8,977 nucleotides of DNA from Oscillospiraceae bacterium (GTDB lineage Bacteria > Bacillota > Clostridia > Oscillospirales > Ruminococcaceae), in the NCBI GenBank assembly GCA_019413245.1, contig DXNX01000097.1:1-8977 (forward strand). Direction: 5' to 3'. Positions 1 through 4,885 of this stretch are shown here, piece by piece. A program made the translations under genes and the position numbers. The stretch's first letter is position 1. Every line of letters begins with the position of its first letter. A model generated the notes under the pieces. That model was not told the DNA's origin. It did not search any database and saw only the letters and a list, made by a program, of their open reading frames with translations.

Positions 1-7
1 CCGTAAA

Positions 8-53
8 GCCTCCCCTGTGTAAGGGGAGGTGCCGCGCAGCGGCGGAGGGGTTG
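8..53 (+). repeat. Small GC-rich hairpin repeat, copy A
   Basis: This unit folds as two consecutive hairpins. The first has arms CCTCCCCT (9-16) and AGGGGAGG (22-29) around the loop GTGTA. The second has arms GCCGC (31-35) and GCGGC (39-43) around GCA. A GGAGGGGTTGT tail follows. The same architecture (CTCCC-loop GTGTA-GGGAG, a variable GC hairpin, then GAGGG-TT) recurs in opposite orientation at 101-148, which is why it is called a repeat. I recall similar short elements scattered in intergenic DNA of Faecalibacterium-like genomes, but that is memory, not a search. It contains no coding sequence. The function is unknown. Confidence 0.7.
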
Positions 54-100
54 TGAACTTTGCCTTACTTCCCGTTTGCGGGTCACAGCGGAGAGCTTCC

Positions 101-148
101 AATCCCTCAGCCGCCTACCGGCGCCAGCTCCCTTTACACAAGGGAGCC
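101..148 (-). repeat. Small GC-rich hairpin repeat, copy B, inverted relative to copy A
   Basis: Read on the minus strand, this unit starts with a hairpin of arms CTCCCTT and AAGGGAG around the same GTGTA loop as copy A. It continues with a CGCC-GGTA-GGCG hairpin and ends in GAGGGATT, matching the GAGGGGTT tail of copy A. In the first hairpin, paired changes keep the stem intact (CCTCCCCT/AGGGGAGG in A, CTCCCTT/AAGGGAG in B), so structure looks better conserved than sequence. Copies A and B face each other across about 47 bp (54-100), making an imperfect inverted repeat of about 140 bp. Confidence 0.68.
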
Positions 149-164
149 GCTCTCTACCCCCGGA

Positions 165-193
165 GCCTCCCCTGTGCAAGGGGAGCCTTTTTT
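165..193 (+). terminator. Hairpin plus T-run, possible terminator and partial third copy of the repeat
   Basis: Arms CTCCCCT (167-173) and AGGGGAG (179-185) enclose the loop GTGCA, and a run of six T follows at 188-193. Stem and loop closely match the first hairpin of copies A and B, but the second hairpin and the GAGGGGTT tail are absent. On the plus strand it has the layout of an intrinsic terminator, yet no plus-strand gene is visible upstream within the window. Read from the ilvA side on the minus strand, the A-run comes before the hairpin, so it would not be a standard terminator for ilvA, though the hairpin could protect the 3' end of the mRNA. Confidence 0.45.
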
Positions 194-196
194 CTT

Positions 197-1402
197 TTAC
201 GTCCTCTCCCCCACCAGTTCAAACCCTTCCTCCCGCAGCCGGGCCTTGATCTGTTCGATCTGAGCCGCGTCGCGGGTCTCCAGGCCCAGGCGGAGGAAGC
301 AGCTGGTGATAGCCATATTGGTATCGCCCCGGTCGTGGTGGACCGATACGATGTTGGCCCCGCAGGCGGACACAATATCCGACACCCGCAGCAGCTGGCC
401 GGGCTTGTCTTCCAGGGCGATCATCAGGCTGGCGTTGCGCCCGCTCATGATCAGGCCGCGGGTGATGACCCGGGACAGGATGTTCACGTCAATGTTGCCG
501 CCGGACACCAGGCACACCGTCTTTTTGCCCGCGATGGGCAGCTTGCCGAACAGAGCGGCGGCCACCGGGGTGGCCCCGGCGCCCTCGGCCACCAGCTTCT
601 GGTTTTCCATCAGGGCCAGAATGGCGGCGGCGATCTCGTCCTCGCTCACCGTGACGATGTCATCCACATATTTCTGGATCAACTCGAAGGTTTTCTCGCC
701 GGGGGTCTTGACCGCAATGCCGTCGGCAAAGGTGTCCACCCGGTCCAGCGTTTCATACACCCCATCGTGGAAAGCCCGGCACATGCTGGCCGCACCGGCC
801 GCCTGCACACCGTAAATTTTCACGTCCGGGCGCAGGCTTTTCACCGCCATGGCCACGCCGGCGATCAGGCCGCCGCCCCCGATGGGCACGATAATGGCTT
901 CCACATCCGGCAGCTGGTCCAGAATTTCCAGCCCGATGCTGCCCTGCCCCGCCATGACCAGCTCATCATCATACGGGTGTATGAAGGTCATGCCGGTTTC
1001 TTTCTGCATCTCCACCGCCCGGTCATGGGCGTCGTCGTAGGTGCCCTTGACCAGTTCCACCCGGGCGCCCAGCCGCTTGGTGCTCTCCACTTTCATAATG
1101 GGCGCACCGTCCGGCATGCACACCACACTGGGAATCCCCAGCCGGGTGGCCGCCAGGGCCACACCCTGGGCGTGGTTGCCCGCCGAACAGGCGATGACGC
1201 CGTGGGCGCGCTCTTCCTCGGTGAGCTGGCTGATTTTGTAGTAGGCGCCCCGCAGCTTGAAACTGCCGGTGACCTGCAGGTTTTCGGTCTTCAGATACAG
1301 ATCACTGTCGCTGTGCAGGCGTTCGGCCGCAATCAGGTCGGTGCGGCGGGTCACATCCCGCAGTACAAAGGCGGCGTGATAGATCTTGTCGAGCGTGAGC
1401 AT
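197..1402 (-). CDS. ilvA: Threonine ammonia-lyase (threonine dehydratase), medium form with ACT domain
   Basis: A cytoplasmic PLP enzyme of 401 residues that deaminates L-threonine to 2-oxobutanoate and ammonia, the entry step to isoleucine or to threonine breakdown. The fold type II catalytic domain spans about residues 5-315. It shows the Schiff-base lysine K49 in TGSFKLRGA, the substrate/phosphate loop SAGNHAQG (73-80), the glycine-rich phosphate cup GGGG (175-178), EGAGA (273-277) and SGGN (300-303). Residues about 325-400 form one ACT domain (LMIALEDKPGQL onward), as in the medium-length family of about 400 residues, which differs from ACT-less TdcB and from the roughly 510-residue IlvA with a larger regulatory region. 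The ATG at 1402 follows a purine-rich stretch (minus strand of 1409-1421). It has its own promoter and a leader of about 110 nt. The single ACT domain suggests allosteric control, but the ligand cannot be read from sequence. A related serine dehydratase activity is possible. Confidence 0.95.
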   Translation of the reverse strand: MLTLDKIYHAAFVLRDVTRRTDLIAAERLHSDSDLYLKTENLQVTGSFKLRGAYYKISQLTEEERAHGVIACSAGNHAQGVALAATRLGIPSVVCMPDGAPIMKVESTKRLGARVELVKGTYDDAHDRAVEMQKETGMTFIHPYDDELVMAGQGSIGLEILDQLPDVEAIIVPIGGGGLIAGVAMAVKSLRPDVKIYGVQAAGAASMCRAFHDGVYETLDRVDTFADGIAVKTPGEKTFELIQKYVDDIVTVSEDEIAAAILALMENQKLVAEGAGATPVAAALFGKLPIAGKKTVCLVSGGNIDVNILSRVITRGLIMSGRNASLMIALEDKPGQLLRVSDIVSACGANIVSVHHDRGDTNMAITSCFLRLGLETRDAAQIEQIKARLREEGFELVGERT

Positions 1403-1450
1403 AGACGGTCTTCCCTTCCTTGGGTGTTGTCCGGCGCCCCCTGGGGGTGC

Positions 1451-1483
1451 GAAAGCGGCCCGGCAGGCTGCCGGGCCGCTTTC
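1451..1483 (-). promoter_or_regulatory. Perfect 15-bp hairpin in the ilvA leader
   Basis: Arms GAAAGCGGCCCGGCA (1451-1465) and TGCCGGGCCGCTTTC (1469-1483) pair perfectly across a 3-nt loop. From the predicted start near 1513, the hairpin lies about 30 nt into the ilvA leader and ends about 48 nt before the ATG. In the ilvA direction it is followed by GCACCCCC, not a U-run, so it is not a standard terminator. In the plus direction the next bases (GTGCTTCTTCCTT) are only partly U-rich. It may be an mRNA-stabilising element, a degraded attenuator or a plus-strand terminator. I see no T-box consensus (AGGGTGG...) and the leader is too short for one. Confidence 0.6.
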
Positions 1484-1519
1484 GTGCTTCTTCCTTGAAG
1501 CGTCGAGCGTATGAGCATG

Positions 1520-1548
1520 ATTATAGTTGAACGCAATTGATTTGTAAA
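1520..1548 (-). promoter_or_regulatory. Sigma-70/SigA-type promoter for ilvA
   Basis: On the minus strand the -35 is TTTACA (1543-1548) and the -10 is TATAAT (1520-1525), separated by exactly 17 nt. The -10 is a perfect consensus match and the -35 matches five of six bases (TTTACA against TTGACA). Transcription should start near 1513, giving a leader of about 110 nt. The promoter lies downstream of the aminotransferase terminator, so ilvA can be transcribed independently. Confidence 0.82.
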
Positions 1549-1564
1549 GTGAATTCTATTCACT
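1548..1564. promoter_or_regulatory. Candidate regulator-binding dyad next to the ilvA -35
   Basis: A perfect 7-bp inverted repeat, AGTGAAT-TCT-ATTCACT, lies immediately upstream of the ilvA -35 box and overlaps it by one base. Its symmetry, size and position suit the operator of a dimeric transcription factor, either an activator touching the -35 or a repressor blocking it. No regulator gene is in the window and the motif is not one I can assign to a specific family. Chance occurrence cannot be excluded. Confidence 0.4.
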
Positions 1565-1687
1565 ATGTACGCATACCGCGTGCAGACGTACAAAATTGTG
1601 CTTTGTTTTTGTGTAAGCTGCCGGAAGATCCCCCTCCGGAGCCGGAACGCCGCCGCGTTTGCCGCCTTGGCGCAGCTTTTTCCTGCG

Positions 1688-1731
1688 AACAAAAACAGCC
1701 GCCTTCCGCGGGCAGAACCACGGAAAGCGGC
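1688..1731 (-). terminator. Intrinsic terminator of the aminotransferase gene
   Basis: On the minus strand an 11-bp stem (arms 1721-1731 and 1698-1708, one G-U pair) closes a 12-nt loop. It is followed by TGTTTTTGTT (T-run at 1691-1695). It begins about 22 nt past the aminotransferase stop codon. GC-rich stem followed by U-tract is the standard rho-independent layout, so transcription from the aminotransferase gene probably ends here and does not run into ilvA. Confidence 0.82.
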
Positions 1732-1752
1732 CGTTTGATGTGTGTGTAAGGG

Positions 1753-2943
1753 TCAGTCCTTCTCGGTGAGGATGCCGCTGTCCGCGATGGCCTGCACCGC
1801 CTGGCGGATGACCTCCTCGGTCAGGGTCAGGGCGAAGCGGACGTAGCCTTCGCCCGAAGGTCCGAAGCTGGAACCCGGGGTGCAGATGACGCCGGCCTCC
1901 TGGATGAGGGCCATGCAGAAATCCATGCTGTTGGTCCAGCCCTTGGGCAGGGGTGCCCAGACGAACATGCTGCCGTGGCTGTCCGGCACCGGCCAGCCGA
2001 TGGAGCGCAGGCCGCCGCACAGGGCATCCCGCCGGGCCTGGTAGACGCCGCACTGGGCGCGCACGCTGTCCAGCGGGCCTTCCAGGGCGGCAATGGCCGC
2101 TTTCTGGATGGGGAAGAACATGCCGAAGTCGATCTGGGTGCGCAGCTTCTTGCAGGCGGCCACCACATCGGGACGGCCCACCAGGAAGCTGATGCGGGCA
2201 CCGGTGACGTTGAAGCTCTTGCTCAGGGAGAAAAACTCCACCGCCACGTCCTCGGCACCGGGGGTGTTGAAGACGCTGTGCCCCACCGCGCCGTCAAAGA
2301 TGATATCGCTGTACGCGTTGTCATGCACCAGCAAAATGTGGTAGGTACGGCAGAAATCCACAATTTCCTGATACAGTTCCGGGGTGCCGATGCTGCCCAC
2401 CGGGTTGGCCGGCAGGGACACGATCATCAGCTTGGCCTTGCGGGCCACCTCCTCGGGGATGCTGTGCACATCGGGCAGGAAGTTGTTTTCCGCCGTCAGG
2501 TGGTAGAACCAGGGCTCACCGCCGCCCAACCGCATACCGGTCATGAACACCGGATAGCAGGGGTCGGGCAGCAGCACGGTGTCGCCGTCGTTGAGCAGGG
2601 CCAGCCCCAGGTGGCCGATGCCGTCCTGGCTGCCGGAAAAGCTCATCACCTTGTCCGGGGTGATGTTTTTCACCCCGAACCGACGCTCATAGTAATGGCC
2701 CACGGCCTCCAGCATTTCCGGCAGGTCCCGCAACGAGTACTTCCAGTTTTCGTCCTGGGCAGCGGCATCCAGCAGCGCCTGCTTGATGTGGGGCGCGGGC
2801 GCAAAGTCCGGCGTACCCACCGAAAGGTTGTACAGCGTGCGGCCCTCGGCCTCCAGCGCGATCTTCTTATCGTTCAGTGCCGCAAAGATCTCCGGCCCGA
2901 ACAGGTCCAGCCGCTTAGAAAATTCCATCTTCTCGGACCCCAT
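1753..2943 (-). CDS. Class I/II PLP-dependent aminotransferase, DapL-like
   Basis: A 396-residue fold type I aminotransferase, cytoplasmic. Visible residues include the cofactor-stacking region SFSGSQDG (101-108), the PANP segment with N180 that contacts the PLP ring oxygen, D208 and Y211 in VHDNAYSD, the Schiff-base lysine K242 in SLSKSFNVTGAR, R250, and the substrate-carboxylate arginine R369 in YVRFAL. The stretches FLPDVHSIPEE, AKLMIVSLPANP and NAYSDIIFDG resemble LL-diaminopimelate aminotransferases (DapL), but this protein has TGAR where DapL usually has TGWR and PANP where DapL usually has PNNP. The amino donor and acceptor therefore remain open: LL-diaminopimelate, alanine, aspartate or aromatic substrates are all possible. 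The start at 2943 is chosen because a strong GAGGGGG site lies 9 nt upstream. The in-frame ATG at 2961 has only a weak site, and 2928 is a third option. The gene is monocistronic by its promoter and terminator. Confidence 0.9.
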   Translation of the reverse strand: MGSEKMEFSKRLDLFGPEIFAALNDKKIALEAEGRTLYNLSVGTPDFAPAPHIKQALLDAAAQDENWKYSLRDLPEMLEAVGHYYERRFGVKNITPDKVMSFSGSQDGIGHLGLALLNDGDTVLLPDPCYPVFMTGMRLGGGEPWFYHLTAENNFLPDVHSIPEEVARKAKLMIVSLPANPVGSIGTPELYQEIVDFCRTYHILLVHDNAYSDIIFDGAVGHSVFNTPGAEDVAVEFFSLSKSFNVTGARISFLVGRPDVVAACKKLRTQIDFGMFFPIQKAAIAALEGPLDSVRAQCGVYQARRDALCGGLRSIGWPVPDSHGSMFVWAPLPKGWTNSMDFCMALIQEAGVICTPGSSFGPSGEGYVRFALTLTEEVIRQAVQAIADSGILTEKD

Positions 2944-2952
2944 TGCAAAAAG

Positions 2953-2959
2953 CCCCCTC
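2953..2959 (-). promoter_or_regulatory. Ribosome binding site that decides the aminotransferase start
   Basis: GAGGGGG on the minus strand ends 9 nt before the ATG at 2943. It overlaps the earlier in-frame ATG at 2961, whose own upstream sequence is A-rich with just an AAGG three bases away. This favours the shorter, 396-residue protein. Confidence 0.65.
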
Positions 2960-2993
2960 ATTGCCTTTTTTTGGTAATATAGTCGATTGCTTT

Positions 2994-3022
2994 ATTGTAG
3001 CACTGTCACCCCCGCCATGCAA
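2994..3022 (-). promoter_or_regulatory. Promoter of the aminotransferase gene
   Basis: On the minus strand the -35 is TTGCAT (3017-3022) and the -10 is TACAAT (2994-2999), spaced by 17 nt. The predicted start near 2987 gives a leader of about 43 nt. It stands back-to-back with the rnz promoter, with the two -35 boxes about 10 nt apart. A nearby TATATT at 2976-2981 has no matching -35 and is less likely. Confidence 0.65.
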
Positions 3023-3032
3023 GGGCGGCGGG

Positions 3033-3061
3033 TAGGCAGAGGCGGTCATCCGTGGTATAAT
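3033..3061 (+). promoter_or_regulatory. Extended -10 promoter of the rnz-sbcDC operon
   Basis: A perfect TATAAT at 3056-3061 is preceded by TGG, the extended -10 motif. A weak -35, TAGGCA (3033-3038, four of six consensus bases), sits at 17-nt spacing. The expected start is near 3068, leaving a leader of about 28 nt. This is the only promoter I can find for the plus-strand gene cluster. Confidence 0.75.
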
Positions 3062-3080
3062 AAAGTACAATTGCAAGAAT

Positions 3081-3088
3081 GGGGAGGT
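3081..3088 (+). promoter_or_regulatory. Ribosome binding site that decides the rnz start
   Basis: GGGGAGGT overlaps the first in-frame GTG (3087), which therefore cannot be the start. The site lies at normal distance from the GTG at 3096 (and 3099), placing the start there. Confidence 0.7.
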
Positions 3089-3095
3089 GTTTGCC

Positions 3096-4013
3096 GTGGT
3101 GGATGTCATCCTGCTGGGTTCCGGGGCCACAAGGCCCCTGCCCGACCGCGCCCTGGCGGCCTTGTGGCTGCAGGTGGGCGGCCGTGGCCTGCTGTTCGAC
3201 TGCGGGGAGGGCACCCAGGTATCGGCCCAGCGGTACGGGGCCAGTCTGTACAAGCTGGACACTTTGCTGCTCACCCACTACCACGGGGACCACCTTTTTG
3301 GCCTGCCGGGGCTGCTGCAGTCCATGGCCGCCCTGGGCCGCACCGAGCCGGTGACCGTGGCCGGACCGCCGGGTCTGGACGCCGTGCTGGATGCGGTGCT
3401 GGCGCTGGCGGGGCCGCTGCCCTTTGCCCTGGGCCGCCATACTTTTGCCGACTGCCGGGGCACCCTGGCTTTGCCGGACGGGGCCGGCGTCACCGCCTTT
3501 CCCGCCGACCACCGGGTCCCCTGCTGCCTGTATCGTTACACCTTACCCCGGGCCGGGCGTTTCCTGCCTGAAAAGGCCAGAGCCCTGGGCATCCCGGTCT
3601 CTCTCTGGCGCGCCTTGCAGGCGGGGCAGCCCGCCGGGGGCTTTACCCCCGACCAGGTGCTGGGTCCCGCCCGCCGGGGGCTGAGCATCGTCTATGCCAC
3701 CGACACCGGCCCCACCGCCGAACTGGCCGCCATGGCCCGGGATGCCGACCTGCTGTGCATGGACGCCACCTACGCCGACGACGCCGACATTCCCAAAGCC
3801 CGACTGTACGGCCACGCCACCTGCGCCGAGGCCGGGGCCCTGGCCGCCGAAGCCGGGGTTCGGCGGCTGTGGCTGACCCATTACAGCGCCGCCGTCACCG
3901 ACACGGCCCCGGGGCTGGCCGCTGCCCGGGCGAAGTACCCCGCCGCGGAAGCCGGGTTTGACGGCAAGCGGCTGACCATCCCCTTTGACGATTCCCGAAA
4001 GGACGCTCCATGA
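3096..4013 (+). CDS. rnz: Ribonuclease Z (tRNA 3' endonuclease)
   Basis: A 305-residue zinc-dependent endonuclease of the metallo-beta-lactamase fold that trims tRNA precursors at the 3' end in the cytoplasm. Metal and catalytic motifs appear in family order: DCGEGTQ (35-41), HYHGDH (61-66, the HxHxDH motif), H139 in ADHRVP, D203 in ATDTG, HAT (240-242) and H262 in THYS. The segment EKARALGIPVSLWRALQAG (159-177) matches the region by which RNase Z presents its tRNA-binding exosite. Length fits the short bacterial form of about 300 residues. The start is GTG at 3096, giving MVDVILLGSG, because the strong site at 3081-3088 is well spaced from it. The C-terminal histidine motif reads THYSAA where THFSxRY is common. 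It is the first gene of the operon and its stop overlaps the next start (ATGA, 4010-4013). Confidence 0.93.
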   Translation: MVDVILLGSGATRPLPDRALAALWLQVGGRGLLFDCGEGTQVSAQRYGASLYKLDTLLLTHYHGDHLFGLPGLLQSMAALGRTEPVTVAGPPGLDAVLDAVLALAGPLPFALGRHTFADCRGTLALPDGAGVTAFPADHRVPCCLYRYTLPRAGRFLPEKARALGIPVSLWRALQAGQPAGGFTPDQVLGPARRGLSIVYATDTGPTAELAAMARDADLLCMDATYADDADIPKARLYGHATCAEAGALAAEAGVRRLWLTHYSAAVTDTAPGLAAARAKYPAAEAGFDGKRLTIPFDDSRKDAP

Positions 4014-4360
4014 AATCCACCACCAAACAAAATCTGATATTTCTTCTTGTGGTGCTGGCCGTCATCGGCGGGCTGCTGCTGTGGCGGCACACCGCCCTGC
4101 ACACCGGCGGCACCGGCACCGAAGCCGTGCTCCAATACGGCGACCCGACCCAGGAAATGCGCATCCCGCTGGACAGGGACGCCGTCTACGACGTGGACAC
4201 CGGCTTTTACACCATCCATTTACAGGTGAAGGACGGGGGCATTGCCTTTATTGACAGCCCCTGCCCCGACCACCTGTGTGAAGGCTTCGGCACCCTGCGC
4301 AAGGTGGGGGACTGGGCGGCGTGCATGCCCGCCCGGGCCAGCCTGAGCATCGTTGACTGA
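4010..4360 (+). CDS. Membrane-anchored stand-alone NusG domain II protein
   Basis: A 116-residue protein. A hydrophobic segment (about residues 9-25, IFLLVVLAVIGGLLLW) after a short basic N-terminus predicts a signal anchor with the rest outside the membrane. Residues about 38-115 match the NusG domain II family: a VKDGGIAFIDSPCP strand region, the cysteine pair C85 and C90 in CPDHLC, a glycine-rich turn, and CMPARASLSI with C105. Despite the family name, it lacks the NusG N-terminal domain that contacts RNA polymerase, so it should not be read as a transcription factor. The molecular function is unknown. Three cysteines in the outward part could bind metal or form a disulfide. The start overlaps the rnz stop and an AAAGGA site lies upstream, so its translation is probably coupled. 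Confidence 0.82.
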   Translation: MKSTTKQNLIFLLVVLAVIGGLLLWRHTALHTGGTGTEAVLQYGDPTQEMRIPLDRDAVYDVDTGFYTIHLQVKDGGIAFIDSPCPDHLCEGFGTLRKVGDWAACMPARASLSIVD

Positions 4361-4384
4361 CCACAACAACAGAAAGGACCATCC

Positions 4385-4885
4385 ATGAACGCCACCTACA
4401 AACAAGTGACCAAGACCCGCTACATCCGCCAGGTCAGCGACCTGGCCCGGGAGATCTTTGTGCAGCATTACACCAAGCTGACCCCCAAGGTCGCGGCCCA
4501 GCTGGCCGAAGCCTGGCAGAACGAGGACCTGACCGACGACGAGATCCACTGCGGCGCGGTGAACTACTTCCTCATCTATCTGGGCAGCGAGGCCGTGGGC
4601 TATTTTGCCCTGGACCTGCGCCCGGTGGGGGCGTTGTGCATCAGCCGCCTGTTCCTGCTGGAGAAGGCCCGGGGCCGGGGCATCGGCCGCAGCGTGGTGG
4701 CCTATGCCCAGAAACTGGCCGAAGGCGACGGCCGCAGCCGCCTGTACATGCAGGTGTGGGCCAAGGACCTGAAGGCCGAAGGCTTCTGCAAGCGGTGCCG
4801 GTTCCGTCCCGCCGGGGTGGAGCCGGTGGAGGTACTGCCCGGGGTGACCCTGGACATCAAGACATGGGAGAAACTGTGGCGATGA
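4385..4885 (+). CDS. GNAT-family N-acetyltransferase
   Basis: A 166-residue protein with the acetyl-CoA-binding motif A of the GNAT fold: the strand CISRLFLL followed by RGRGIGRS (96-103), matching R/QxxGxG/A. Downstream come a helix (VVAYAQKLAE) and the strand RLYMQVWAKD, then GFCKRCRFRPAG, the usual motif B region with an aromatic near a helix end. The substrate cannot be told. Small-molecule amines, antibiotics or protein N-termini are all possible for this family. Translation starts at the ATG 6 nt after AAAGGA (4373-4378). The gene is 24 nt after the NusG-II gene, and its TGA overlaps the sbcD start in an ATGA, so it is firmly inside the operon. Confidence 0.9.
   Translation: MNATYKQVTKTRYIRQVSDLAREIFVQHYTKLTPKVAAQLAEAWQNEDLTDDEIHCGAVNYFLIYLGSEAVGYFALDLRPVGALCISRLFLLEKARGRGIGRSVVAYAQKLAEGDGRSRLYMQVWAKDLKAEGFCKRCRFRPAGVEPVEVLPGVTLDIKTWEKLWR

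Larger units (their letters stand above)
1403..1752. other. 350-nt intergenic region between the aminotransferase and ilvA genes
   Basis: From right to left, along the minus-strand direction of transcription, it holds the aminotransferase terminator (1688-1731), a stretch at about 1595-1687 with no convincing signal, two imperfectly spaced dyads (1566-1592 and 1548-1564), the ilvA promoter (1520-1548) and the ilvA leader with its long hairpin (1451-1483). DNA around 1510-1615 is clearly more AT-rich than the flanking genes, as expected for a promoter region. Short open frames crossing it run through the promoter and terminator and have no ribosome binding site, so I do not call a gene here. 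Confidence 0.7.

Noticed and set aside
8..187. CRISPR array
   Set aside because: Only two to three copies, in mixed orientation, with unequal spacing and internal hairpins. No cas genes in the window.
29..1498. Plus-strand open frame of 489 codons opposite ilvA
   Set aside because: It is antisense to a clear threonine ammonia-lyase gene, runs through repeats and promoter DNA, has low-complexity His/Gly/Ala composition and no family motif. It is a by-product of GC-biased codon use.
1403..1513. T-box riboswitch upstream of ilvA
   Set aside because: No AGGGTGG-type T-box sequence, no specifier-loop layout and the leader is about 110 nt, shorter than T-boxes. The hairpin lacks a U-run.
1351..1692. 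Minus-strand frame that could encode an ilvA leader peptide (for example from the ATG at 1518)
   Set aside because: The ATG at 1518 lies between the -10 box and the likely transcript start, it has no ribosome binding site, and the peptide shows no run of Thr, Ile, Val or Leu codons as needed for attenuation.
1975..2982. Plus-strand open frame of 335 codons opposite the aminotransferase
   Set aside because: His/Gln/Gly-rich shadow translation with no motifs. The minus strand carries every aminotransferase residue expected.
4636..4881. N-terminal extension of sbcD upstream of 4882
   Set aside because: The extra 82 residues are the GNAT gene read in another frame (Pro/Arg/Gly-rich). The family N-terminus MKLLHLGDLH starts at 4882.
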